A DNA stretch of 64,000 nt from Nemania diffusa (taxonomy: Eukaryota > Ascomycota > Sordariomycetes > Xylariales > Xylariaceae), in contig JBBPUQ010000009.1 in assembly GCA_038501195.1 (NCBI GenBank), positions 3,410,001 to 3,474,000 on the forward strand, in the 5' to 3' direction. The notes beneath the pieces were generated by a model. That model was not told where the DNA came from. It was given only the letters and a program-made list of their open reading frames with translations, and searched no databases. Below, piece by piece: positions 40,485-53,500 of the stretch; the first letter of the stretch is position 1, and each line of letters starts with the position of its first letter. The translations under genes were made by a program, and so were the position numbers.

Positions 40485-42765
40485 AAAAATATATTTAAAT
40501 AGTTTAAAATTTAAATATAATTAAGAATTAATTTATATATATATTAAAATAAAAATTATAAAAAAAATAAAATTATAAATATATTAAATAAAATTATTTT
40601 TTAAATATTTAAAAAAATATAATATATTTTTTATATTATTTGTAAAATTATAAATTAAATATTAAATAAATAAAAAATAATAAATATTTTTTAAATTAAA
40701 AAATAAATAAAATAAATAAATAAAAAAAATATAATTTATTATAAAAAAAATAAAAATATATTAAAATATTTAATAAAATAATAAAGTTAATTTATTAAAT
40801 ATAATATATAAAATTTAAAAAAATATTTAATTAATATAAAAGTTTTTTTTATAAAATTTCAATAAAAAATAAAAAAATTATATATTAAATAAAATAATTT
40901 AATTTAAAATTAATTAAAAAATTAATTTATTAAATAAAATAAAATAAACTTTTAAAAAGTAAGTTTTAGTAATAAAAGTTAATAAAAAATTTATTAATAT
41001 AAAAATTTTTTAAAAAAAAACCAAATATTAAATATTAATAAAAAAAAGTTTTAAAAAAAATTTATTAATAAAAATTAATAAAAATTAAAAAATTATAAAA
41101 TAATTAAAAAATAATTTATAAAAATTATTATAATAAAATAAAATTTAAAATTAATAATAAATTAATAAATTAATAAATAAATATTAAATATTTTATAAAT
41201 AAATTAAAAAAAAGTTTTATTAAAATTTAAAAAAATTATTATTGAAATAAAAAAAAATTATTAAATTTAATTAATAATAATATATTAATTATTAAATATA
41301 TATAAAATAAATTTATTATTATTATTTAAATAATTAAATTTATATATTTATATTTAAAAAAATATTATATAATATAAAAATATAAATTTTATAAAATAAT
41401 AGTTTTAGTTTTAATTATTTTAATATTAATATTATTTTAAAATAAAAAATTTATATTAAAAAATTTAATAAAATTTATATAATAATATTTTATTAATTAA
41501 CTAATAATTATTTTAATAAATATTAAAAAATTAATATTAAAAATATAAAAATAAATATTAAAATAAAAAATACAGAAATTTTAATTATATTTTAATTATA
41601 TAATAATAAAAATATAATTAGTTTTTTTTTTTAATTATAAATTAATTAATAATAAAATATTAAAAAAATAATTAAAAATTATTAAATAAATATAAATTAT
41701 AAAAAAAATATTTAAAAAATTTATAATTAATATTTTTAATTAAAAAATTAAAAAATAATAAATAATGATAATTTTAATTTAAATAATTGTTAAATATTTA
41801 AAATTAAAAATAACAAAAATAATATATATTTTGTTTAATTTATTTTATATAAAATAAAATTAATTTAATAAAAAAAAAGTATTTTTTATATATATAATAA
41901 AATTAAAAAAAAATTAATAAACTTTTAAATAATATTTAAAAAATTTAAAAATTTAAAAATTTTAAAAATTTTAATATATAAATTAATAAATAATTATAAA
42001 TTATAAAAATAATTTATAATAAAATAAATTATATTATTAAATAAAATTAATATATAAAAATAATATATTTAAAAATTTAAATATATTTTAATTATATATT
42101 AAAAATAAAACTTTATATTAAAAATATTATAAATTTAAAATTTTTTATTATTATTATTTATTTTAATAAATATTTTATAATTAAAATATTATTATATTTT
42201 TTTTATTAAAAAAATAAGTTTTAATAAAAGTTTTTTATAATATTATAATAAATAATAAAAAAACAAAAAAAAATAAAAATAAAAATAAAAATAAAACTAA
42301 AAATATAAATAAATAATTAATTAATAAAAAAGTAAAAAAAAAATAAAAATAAAAAAAATTATAAAATTTATAAAATATATAAAAAAAATATATATATATA
42401 ATAATATATATAAAAATTAATTAAAATATAAAAATTAAATATTTTTTATATTTATAAATAAATATATATTTAATATATATAATATAATTAATAAATTTAA
42501 TATTAATTTTATAAATATAATAATATATAAATTAATAATAATAAAATTAATAATATTAATTAATATTAAAAATTAATTATTATTATATTATATTATATTA
42601 TATATATAATAAATATAAATTAAATATTAATTAATTTATATTTAAAAAAATATAATATATAAAATTAATTTTTAAATAAAAATAATTTATTATAATTACT
42701 TTTGAAAATTAAAAATTATTTTATAAAATAATTATATTTATATTATATATTATAACTTTTATATA
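40485..42765. repeat. Y', inverted copy of Y
   Basis: Reverse complement of Y: 42765 down to 41165 corresponds to 28184-29899, and 41164 down to 40485 corresponds to 35914-36577. The junction at 41165 is uninterrupted, giving the empty site of X copy 2b. The plus strand is A-rich here, as expected for an inverted T-rich repeat. No coding frame. Confidence 0.75.
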
Positions 42766-43484
42766 TTAATAATTAATTAAATTAATTTTGTTTTAATTCA
42801 AAAAAAATTAATAATATTTAATAAAATATTAAATTTATAAATAATTAAATTAAAAATATATAATATTTTAATTTTTTTATATAATAAAATATTTAAATAA
42901 ATATTTATTAATTTAAAATTATTATTTATTTTAATTTAAATAATAATTTTAAATTTATATTTAATTTTAATAATTATTAATTTAAAATATTATATTAAAA
43001 TATATTTATAACATTTTTACTATTTATAAATAACTATATAAAATATTTAATTACAACCACTTTTTAATAAATATTAAATTTTTAAATATTAAAAACAAAT
43101 TTATTATTATTAATATTTATTAAATAATTATATTAATAGTTTTTCTTTTTTAATTTTTATATTTTTTATAAATAATTTATATATATTTATAATTTTAATT
43201 TAAACTTTATATTATAATTTTATATTATTTATAAATTGTTATAAATATATAAACAGTATTTTTATATTTAAAAATAAACTTAAAAATATATAATTTAATA
43301 AATTTATTAATTTAGTTATTTAATAAGTTTAAATTTATTTAAATAATAATATTACAATTGATTTTTATAGCATTTAATATAAAATAAAAAAATAATTAAA
43401 AATATAAAAAATATAACAATATATTAAAAAATTTATAAAATTAAAACAAAAATATTAAAATATATTAAAAATTTATATTATAAA
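42766..43484. other. A/T-rich sequence beyond Y'
   Basis: About 700 bases without a gene or recognised repeat. A single acaaccac near 43053 keeps C. It ends abruptly at a GC-richer patch. Confidence 0.4.
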
Positions 43485-43680
43485 ACTAGAGGCCCTTTGG
43501 GGTTAGGGGCAAGAAAGCTTTTGTTTTTAAGAGCTATATACATAAGCTATACAAGCTATGCAGCCTACACAGCTTATACAGCTTATACAGCCTACATATA
43601 AACCTTTGACAAGCTATAAAAAACAAAGGCAGCTTTTACTTTTAACTTCTTTTTTATTAACTGTGTATTTTGCTGCGTTT
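43485..43680. other. GC-richer boundary patch
   Basis: It begins with the most GC-rich run outside the G solo LTR (aggccctttggggttagggg, 43492-43511), then a 9-bp tandem array, then words such as cctttgac and ggcagc. From here to the window end the sequence keeps clearly more C and G than 1.1-43.4 kb. It appears to be unique or short-repeat DNA that escaped RIP, at the junction of two differently mutated blocks. No open frame is recognised. Confidence 0.6.
43542..43595. repeat. 9-bp tandem repeat, 6 units
   Basis: Units ataagctat, acaagctat, gcagcctac, acagcttat, acagcttat and acagcctac. Variation is mostly C/T and G/A. The array is short and lies within the GC-richer patch. No function inferred. 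Confidence 0.8.
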
Positions 43681-45695
43681 TAAATAAATAAGTTTATATT
43701 TTATATAAAAAGTAACGTAGCTTTAAAATAAATCTTATTAAGTAAATTTTAGTAGATTTTTTTGTTAGTTATATATAATACAGCATTTGTATATAGTTAT
43801 AAATTAAATAAAGCTTATATATATAATTAAACTTTAGATTTTTAAGCTTAATGCAGGTTTTTTTTTCTATTAAATTTATATTTTATTTTTTATTACTACT
43901 TTATTTGACTACTTTTAATTATATTTATTAACTTTTTTATTTTTTTATTTATATATATATATTATTTATTTAATTTAATTTTTTTGTTTTATACTATAAA
44001 TATATGCTTTTTATTTAGTTTAACTTTTTTGTTTTATATTGTAGATCTATGTTTTTAATTTAGTTTAATTAAATTTTGTTGTTTTATTTTTTAAATCTAC
44101 TTTATTTATAAAATGAATTAAAAGTGCTAAAAAGTACTTTTTGCAGTTATATATAACAACTGCGGTTTAATATATTAAGTTAATAATAAAGTTTTAACTA
44201 TTAACTAAAATTGTTATTATATTTAAAAAATTATAATGTTTGTTGTTTATTAGTAAAGCTTTTTTAATTTTATTAATAATATAAGTTTATATTTTTATTA
44301 TATTTAAGTTTTATAATTTAACTTTTATTTTATTTAATTTTATTAATTATATAATATTTTAAATACTATATTGTTTTGTTATTGTTTTTAAAGTTTATAG
44401 TTTTATTATTAATTTTATTACTGTTTATTTTTGCAATAATTATAATATTACTATTAATATTATTACTGTATATTTAAATATTTAAGTAATTGTTTGTTAT
44501 TTAAAATCAAAAGTTTAACAATGCAATATTTAATTAGTTTTATTTTTTAGCTAGTTTTTAACTGCTTTTTTTAATTAAAAAAATAAACTTGTTGTAAATT
44601 TTTATTATGTCTGTTTTTTTATATCTATTAATTGTATATTAATTTAAGCGTAGTTATATATTAAACAATTTATGTGCTAATTAAGCAAATATTTTAGTTT
44701 ATGTTTTATTATATACTTTTGTTTTAAAATTTTTAACTTTTTTATATTTAGTATTTAAATAAAATATTATAATTTAAAAAAATTTAATTTAGTAAATTTT
44801 ATTTATTGTTTTTTTTAAAGATTTTGGATTTTTGTAATATATTTAAACTAATATAACAAAGTTTTCGAAAACTATATAACATTTGTTTTTTATTATTGCT
44901 GTTTTTTAAATATTAATAAATATAATGTTAATTAAATTGATTTTATATTGTAATTTTAAAACAATATAAATTTAAAGTTATTTGCTATAAAATTGTAAAA
45001 AAATAATAAAAACTAGTTTAGTTCAAAAGTATTATTAGCTTAGTACATTAGCTAAAAATTAGCTAGTTAAATAAATTAGCTGCATTTTTTGTTTTGAAGC
45101 TTTTTTTTAAATAAATAGCTATAAATAACATTATAAGTCAAACATTACTGTAATTGTGTTATAAATACTGTTATAACTAAACAACTAGTTTATTTAAAGC
45201 TTTTAATAATAAACAAATATTTTTTAAATAGTTAATTAAGTTTAAAATTTACAATATTTAAAAAGTTATTACTATATATAACATTATATATAATATTATA
45301 TAATAACATTTATAGTTATAAAAAATTTTGCTTAATAAATAAGTGATTTAGCTGCAGCGCTTTTTATTAATAAAATAAGTTATATAATAGTTTTTTTTCT
45401 GTTTTTTCTGCACTAATTATAAAAAATTAATTAGTTAACTAACTTGTTTGTTTTATTTGTTTATATTAGTTAAATTGATTTTTAATTTAACTTTAGTAAC
45501 TAAATTTAAATAATATTTATAAATATAAAATAAACGTTTTGTTTAGCTATATAGTTATAAAGTTTTATTTATTAAGTTAAAAATAATGTATGTTTTATTA
45601 TTTTAGCTTTTGTATTTTAATAATTTTTTATAGTTTAATAGTAAAAGTATTATATATAAAACAGCAACTTATTGATTTTTTTTTGTTTTGTTATA

Positions 45696-45881
45696 TTATT
45701 TAAAAATTAGCTTTCCGAGTTTTTTATTTTGCTTTTTTATTTTTAACTGATTTAGCACTTTATAGCACTTTTTATATTCGTTACAATATTTTTTAAAAAT
45801 ATACAAATTTAAAACTTTAGTACTTAAGTTTACAAAACTTTTAAAAATATTACAAGCTGCAAAATGTATTAAGTTAAGCAA
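45696..45881 (-). pseudogene. minus-strand coding remnant, family unknown
   Basis: A minus-strand stretch of 61 codons without a stop, beginning at a TTG, with no ATG. The same frame reads a further 14 codons upstream after one TAG. The composition is protein-like: it includes HFAAC and a YxxCxxYKKCYKVL-like region rich in Lys, Cys and Tyr, with varied codons rather than only AAA/TTA. No family is recognised and no DNA-binding or catalytic motif is claimed. It is probably part of a RIP-mutated transposon protein. Confidence 0.3.
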
Positions 45882-48688
45882 CTAAATACTAATAAAGTTA
45901 TTAAAGCTAAAATAAACAATTTTTTAATTAAAAAACAAACTAAAAGCTGCAGTATATTAGTTGTTGTAGTATTTGCAAAATCGGTTTTTAATACAAGTTA
46001 TTAAAATATTACTAAGTAGTAACTAGTTATTTTAGCTAGCTATAGTTATTATAGCTGCTATATAATATACTTTATTTTTAATGCTTTGTTTATTATATGC
46101 AGTATTAAAAGTTTATAAATATATTATTATATTATTTGTTTTTTTTTTAGTTATTGTTATAAGCTATAATAGCTTTTATATTTTGTTTAAAGTTTTTAGT
46201 ATTTGTTAACTTGTTAATATTTAATAAAATATATTTTTGTTAAATCTTTTAGCTAGTATAGTAAACTTTTTTAGCTTTTTAATAGTTGAACTAAATAATG
46301 CAATAGCATTTAGTAGCTAATAAGCTTGTACAGTTTATAGTATTTATTATTTTGTTAGCAACTTTTTAGTAGTATGTTGTAATATTAACTATATAAGCAT
46401 TAATTAAAACAAACTTTTAAGTACAGTTTTATTATTTAAGCTTAAAAATATATTAATAATAGATATAGCTTTATTAAAGCTTATTATGTTTTTAAGCTTT
46501 TTTATACTAATATAAAACTTTGTTTAGTTTTGTTAATTAAGTATTATTTGTTTTTTAGTATTTTGTTTATTTTTTATTTCTTTGTATATTGTAAATTGAC
46601 TGAAATTTAACAAATTACTTTCGATAAAAAAAGCACGGGCTAACTTTAAAACATAATATCTATATACTTATATACTATGTTAAAATAGACTTTTTTTTTT
46701 GCGCTAATGTAGTATTAGTTTACAACTTAATATATAAAATAAATAAAAAAAATTTTGCTTGATATAATTATTTTGGGCTTTATTTTATAAAAAGTTTTAA
46801 TATATAGCTATTTGTTTAATTTGATTATATATTATTAAGCTTTAATAATTATAAAGCACTGTTGTATATACTAGTGCTACAATATAGTCTAAATAGTTTA
46901 TATTATTTTAAACTGCTATATTTAATAAAGTAACACAAAACGTAAAGTTTTTAGTAAGTATAGCTAAAAACAGTAATATTGCGTTTTTAAATAAAATAGC
47001 AAAATATATTTTAGCTTTAATTTTTTCAGTAAATAAATACTTGTTTTTGTTTAATAAACTTAAAAAGTTGTTTTTATATATGTTTTAACTATATAGCATA
47101 AAATACAAAATATAACAAAAAAACTGTTAGTTTTTTTTATAGCTTAATTGTTTACAAATATTAATTAACAAAAGCACTTTTAGTTTTTTTTTTTATTTAG
47201 AAAAATTTAAATGTAGCAAGCAATATTTTTTAACTTTGTGTTCGTTTTATTTATATATAATATTATTAGTATCGTTTAATAATATATAAATTGTTAAATA
47301 GCTGTTTGTTTTTTTATTTATAAAGTGAATATTTGTATTTTTAAAGTTATTATTACAACTTTGTAGAAATATTTAATAGTTTTGTTTTAATTTACGTTTA
47401 ATTTAGTTTAAAACGTTTTTGTTTACAATATAAATTTTGTTGTTTATTTTTTGTAAATCGGACAAATTACTTAAGCTTTATTAATTCTGACTGTTGTTTT
47501 GCTTCTTTAGTAATATAGTTACTAATAGTAAAATTGCTACAATTGTTTAAATGTAAATAAAAGTATATATAATAATATTATTTAGTTAGTTATTATAAAA
47601 ACAGTATAATATATTATTATTATTTAAATATAATGTAGTAGCTATTAGTTAAGTGTTATAATTACTTATTGTTAATTGTAAAAAAAAAGCTAAAGCTATT
47701 ATTTATAATATCCTATAACTAAAAAATATAATTTGTACTAGCGGGGATACTTTAAAAAAAGATTTAACAAGTAAAAAAAAGCTAAATAACAACAACAAAA
47801 AGAAAAACTGGTTTATGCTATATATAGTACATGCAATTTTAATATAAGTAGTTAATAATATAATATACAAAGTAGTAGTATTTAAATATAAATCAGTTAT
47901 ATAAGCTAAAAAGTTGTAACAATTTAAATAAAGTTAATAGTAGTTATAAAGTAAATAAAAGTTATAAAATAAGTAAAAGTTATAAAATAAATAAATATTA
48001 AAGTAAGTTTTAGTAATTTATTAAATTTAAATTGTTTTATAAATTTGTAAGTTATATGTTTAAATTTTATTTAACTAGCAAATATTATAATATAAATAAT
48101 ATAAAAAATAAGCTTTGTAAATTAATTTAATTTACTAACTAATATTTAAATAAAGCTTTAAAGCTTACACTTTTTTTAAACATGTTGTATTTACTGCTTT
48201 TTATTATATAATTTAATAAATTAAGTCCTATTAAAAGTTATTGTTTTTTTTTTGCTTTGTTATTATTTTTAACTAATTACAAACTTTTTGTAATTTTAAA
48301 GTAAATTATTTTAAAAGTAAATTTTATTTTTTTATTTAGTTTTATTAATTAAGTCGCTTTATTTATATTAATATTGTTATAATTTAGTGTTTAAATGTTT
48401 AACAAATGTATTACTGACGATTTTAAAAACTTTTAGCTTACAAAACAATGTAAAAATATAACAGAACTATTTATAAATCTACATACAGTAAAAGCACATA
48501 TATAGAGTGCAAATTTACTTTTTATATAAAAAAACTATAAAAAAGCTGTAACTATAATAAAACGCTAAATATTAAAAAAATAATTGAACTAGTTAAAAAA
48601 AACTCTAATGCAGCTTTTAAAAAACAAACTAGCGCTTATTAACTAGTTGCAACTAAAGTTAAAAATTACTAGTATGTTTTTACTTTGT

Positions 48689-48772
48689 ATATTAATTCTT
48701 ATATTAATTTTTATATTAATTTTTATATTTATTTTTATATTAATATTTATACTAATTTTTATATTAATTTAT
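48689..48772. repeat. 12-bp tandem repeat, 7 units
   Basis: Unit consensus atattaattttt, with seven consecutive copies carrying one to three changes each. No coding frame is implied. Confidence 0.85.
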
Positions 48773-50192
48773 TAGTTACAAACTTTAAAAATATTTTAAA
48801 CAATTTATAGCTAACTTTAACTTTAAACTTTTTAAGTTTAAATTATTTGTTTGTACTTTTATATATGTAAACTTTAATAATAAAAACACTGGTTTTTTTA
48901 AAAATTGTAAAAACTAGCTTAAAATTATTAACATTTTTAAAAACTACTTTGATTATTCAATATATATTGCTAAAAACAATAAAGTTAACAATGTTTAATT
49001 TTAAAATTTTTAAAAATATTTGTAAAATTATATATATATAATAGCTTTATTTTTAATTAATAAAAATTGTTTTAAATTATTTGTTAAACAAAACACTTTT
49101 GTTTATAAAGCAGTTTATAAAATATATTTACTATTATTTTATTATTTTTAAATTAATATGTTACTAATTTATTTATAAATTATTTAACTGTAGTAGCTTT
49201 AGTTAAATATTTTTAGTTTAAACTATATATATTAAAAGTATATAATAAATAGTATATGTAATAATGTTATTTTATATATTAAACAGTTTATTTAAAGTTT
49301 TTAACTTTTTTAGCAGTTTTTTAAAAAAAATTATATAAAAGAACTTTGTTATATAAGTTTAAATTAATATAAAAATTAATACAAATAATTAATTTATTAA
49401 AAAAAAAAATACTTTGTTTATTATATATAAAAAAAAGCTATAACTAGTATATTAAAAAGTTTTTTTTATAAAATTAAAACTTTTTGCTTATATTTATATT
49501 ATTTTTATTATTTAGTTTGTAATATTATAAAAACAAGTAATACTAATATAGAAATTAAAGTTTTGCTTAATTATTTTAGCTTTTTTAGTTCTAGTGTTGC
49601 TAGATTTTATATGTTTTTTAATATAAAAAAAAAACGTTTTTTATATATATTTATTAATGCTTGTTTTAAAAATATTAAAAAATAAAAATTGCGTTTTTTT
49701 AATGCTACAACAAAATATATATTATTTTATTAACAATTTATATAAGTTTTTTTGCTATTTAATATTAGTACTATATTAATTTTGTATTTTCTTTTAGCTG
49801 TAAAAAGTTATAATTTTTAAAATACTGCTATTTATATTGTACAATATTTCTTTAAAGCAACAAATTAAATTTATTTTTTTACTTCGGTATATTAACTATA
49901 TTTAATATACTACGAAAAATTATCAGCTTTAAATACTTTATTAAAAATGTTAATATTAAAAAAAATAAATATTTATTTGTTTTTAGTACTAGTTGTTTTT
50001 AAAGCGTTAATATATAAAACTTTTTTTACAATTTTAATAATATTACTTTTTTAAGTTGTGTTATAGTTGTTTAAGTTTTTGATTTGTTTTATTTTCTAAA
50101 AACTTCTTTTTAAATCTTTAGAATTTTTCAAAAAAAAAAACATACTATTATAAAGTTTAGTTGTTAAACTTTTATTTTACAGTTTTATTTAT

Positions 50193-50240
50193 ATATAAAT
50201 TAATATATAAATTAATACATAAATTAATATATAAATTAAT
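50193..50240. repeat. 12-bp tandem repeat, 4 units
   Basis: Unit atataaattaat. Copies 1, 2 and 4 are identical and copy 3 differs by one base (acataaattaat). It ends 45 bases before the left LTR of G. Confidence 0.85.
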
Positions 50241-50285
50241 ACAGTTATTAATTTATATATATTTATTAAACACTTTTTATATTTT

Positions 50286-50511
50286 TAATACAAACAGATA
50301 TAAAAGTCTTAAAAAATAAGTCTTTTAAAACTACTTTATATATATTTTTAGCACTAGTTTTATTTAAAACTATTCTATATTAATAAATTAAATAAATAAA
50401 AAAAGCTTTTAAATCTTTTTTTTTAACTTAATTTTACAAATCTACTTTTTTTAATTTATATTATATTTTTATAAACTTAAATATAAATATTACTTATAAT
50501 AAATTTTATTA
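50286..50511 (+). repeat. 5' LTR of G
   Basis: 226 bp, TAATACAAACAG to AATTTTATTA. It is collinear with the solo LTR at 4152 and the 3' LTR, and is the most mutated of the three full-length copies. Internal landmark: tttagcactagttttattt. Confidence 0.92.
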
Positions 50512-53500
50512 AATAGTATAATAAGTTTTATAATTATATAACTTTATATTTTCAGTTTTTTTTTTTTATTAACAGATTATACACTATTTATAATATATTA
50601 TTTAAAATATTCTGTTTAAATTAAATCTTTATTATTTAAATATTTCAACTTTAATATATATGTTACAACAAAGTTTTTTATTTTTTTAAATAATATATAC
50701 ATTTTTAACGATATATTATTCTGTTTAAATTAAATCTTTATTATTTAAATGCAATATTGATCAAATTTAATAAATTTTTTACTTTAAACAATCAATTATT
50801 GTTAAAATTTTTATAAATTAATACAAATCAATATAAAAATCTTTGTATTATTTTTATATTTTTATATCTTTATATATTAAAGCAGCTATATTAACTTTTT
50901 TTAATTATATTTAGTTATAACTAATGTTTATAATATTTTCAGTTAATAATTTTTTAAATATTAGTTTATTTTATATTCAAATAATAACAATTGCGTTAAA
51001 ATTTTATTATATATAATTAAATCTAACTTTATTATTTTTTTTTTATTTTTTTTATATAATTTAAATTATTATATATTTACTTTATTAATTAAATAATTTT
51101 ATAAAGTTTATTAATTTATATATATATACTTGTTTAATTAACAGTTAACAATTAAGTATTTTTATAAAGCTTATATTATATTTTATACTTTTAAAAAATA
51201 CTTTTGCTTTATTTTTCTGTTATATTAATATAACTTTTTAATTATTTCATTTATTTTGCTATATTATTTCGTTGTATTTTTGTTATATATACTAAGTAAA
51301 AATATAAAAAAATATATTTGTAAAAAAAAACAAAAGTTTTTTTATAATTAAAAAGTTTTATTTGTTTGCTGTTATTAAAAATTTTATATTAAAATTAATT
51401 AAATTTAATACAATAAAACTTTTACAGCAGTTTAGTTTTTAATTATAACTAAAGCTTTATAATAATACTATTTTAATGTTTTAAAAACTTTAAAAGTTTT
51501 AGCTTTTATATATATAGCTATATATAAAACAAAAGTTATAAATTATAAACAATATATTATTTAACTTTAAAGTAAATAAAAATATAAATATTAAAATAAA
51601 AACAATATTTTAAAAGTTTAGCAATAATTACTATATTTAAAAATATTTTTAAAGCAAGTTTAATAATTAAAAAAAAAAAAACTGTAAAATAAACAAAACA
51701 TTTAATATAATATATAAGTATATAGCAAGCAAAAAAAATATTTTTGTTTTATAAAATATAATAAATATAATAACAAATAATATATAAACAATAACAATAA
51801 AATTTATAATTTAATAATAAATAATTATAAATTTTATAAATATTATTGTAACAATAGCTAAGTTAGTTTTTAAAGCATTAATATTAGCTATAAATTATAA
51901 CAACTTTATTAATTGTTTTAACTATATTTATAATAGTTTTATTAGTTTATATATATTGCTTATATTTATATAGCTTTTATTTTTATTTATAAACAAGTTT
52001 TATAAAAAAGTAAACTTTTTGTTGCAAAAAATACTTCAAAAAACTAAATATACTTTATTATTAACTTTTATATTAAAAATAAATATAAAAAAGTTTGCAA
52101 TTATATAAACACTAAAAAAACACTTTTTTAAAACTTCGTTTATATTAATAGCAAAGTTTGTTAATTTAGCAACAGCTACTATAAATATATTTATACAATA
52201 TATATTTATAACATTAAACAGCATGTTTTTTTTAGCTATAGCTATTTTATTTGTTTAGTTTAATATTAAATTATAGCTATTTATAAAAAAGTTATTTAAT
52301 AAACTATATAAAAATATTTTATATAATAGTTTGTTATAATATTTTACTATATATTAATACTAGTTTTAATTTTTAATTTATAGTTATAAACGCTAATAAT
52401 ACTAAATATTTAAACTTTAATATTAATTGTTTAAAGTTTTTAGTTTTAAAAAAAATTTTAATAATAATAATAAAAATAATAATAATAACAACAATAATTT
52501 ATTAAGCTATAACTTTAGTAGTAACAAAAGCAATATATTATTTTTGCTGCTTATACAACTTTTTAGCTTTGCAAAAAAAATACTGATTTTATAACTTAGT
52601 AAACAAAATAACACTTTTAACTTCGTTAATACTAATTTTTAACATTAATATTGTTTTAAATAAATAAACATTAGCTAGTTTAAACTTAACTGCAAAAATT
52701 ATAACAATATTAATATAATAACTAATAACAATAAACTGATTTTTATTAATATATATTACTTTATTAAACAATTCGACTTTTTTATAAAAAATTTAAAATT
52801 AACTAAAAAAAATGCTTATTAAATTTTAACTTTATAGCAAGCTTTTTTAACTAAATTAATAGTTTTATAATAAACTACTAAATTAATTATAAAAACTAAA
52901 ATAAATTTTTAAGCTTAAAAATTAAATATATTGCTAAAAAAATTAACTAATTAATTTTTAATACAGTTTGTAGTAATAACTAAAAAGTTTAATTAAAATA
53001 TTTTTATGTTATAAAATATATTATATAATAAAACAGCAATAATATATTTTATTTAAAAAAAACTACAATATATTAAAGCAATAAAAACTTTTAACAAAAA
53101 TAACAATAATTAATATAAAGTTATAACAGCTATTTATATATATATAAATTTAAATATTAAAAACTATTTATATTTTTTTAAAAATAATAATATATTAGCA
53201 AAATATATATTATATATTGTTAAAACAAAGCTTTTAATTATAGCAGCAGCTATTTAAAAGTTTTTTTTTTATTAATGTAGTTGTTAAAAAAACAAATAAA
53301 ATAATAAAAACTAAACATTTTTTTAGCTGCAATATAAAAATAATAAACTTTTATAAAAAAAAAAAAGCTTTAAGTATAAAAATAATTGCAACAAATATTA
53401 AAATAAATATTAAAAAAAAAAAAAAAAAAATCGAGCTTATATAGCACAAAAAAAAAAAAAAGCTTTAGTTTTTTTGTTAAATTTTTTATATTTAAACTTA

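Larger units (their letters stand above)
43681..50285. other. moderately RIP-mutated DNA left of G
   Basis: 6.6 kb, mainly T-rich on the plus strand, with more C/G than the region to its left (short spots near 46635 acgggctaac and 47740 agcggggat). No intact gene and no LTR pair found. It should be continuous with 58650 onward once element G is removed. Minus-strand coding is suggested by skew and by the open stretch at 45696-45881. Confidence 0.5.

Noticed and set aside
43503..43511. Telomere-like TTAGGG
   Set aside because: A single occurrence, not an array.
43542..43595. CRISPR-like array
   Set aside because: Units of 9 bp without spacers; an ordinary short tandem repeat.
52036..52771. 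Two minus-strand open stretches as genes inside G
   Set aside because: They lie antisense to the element's coding strand, in different frames, with no ATG context or family match. RIP on the plus strand depletes stops unevenly on the other strand.
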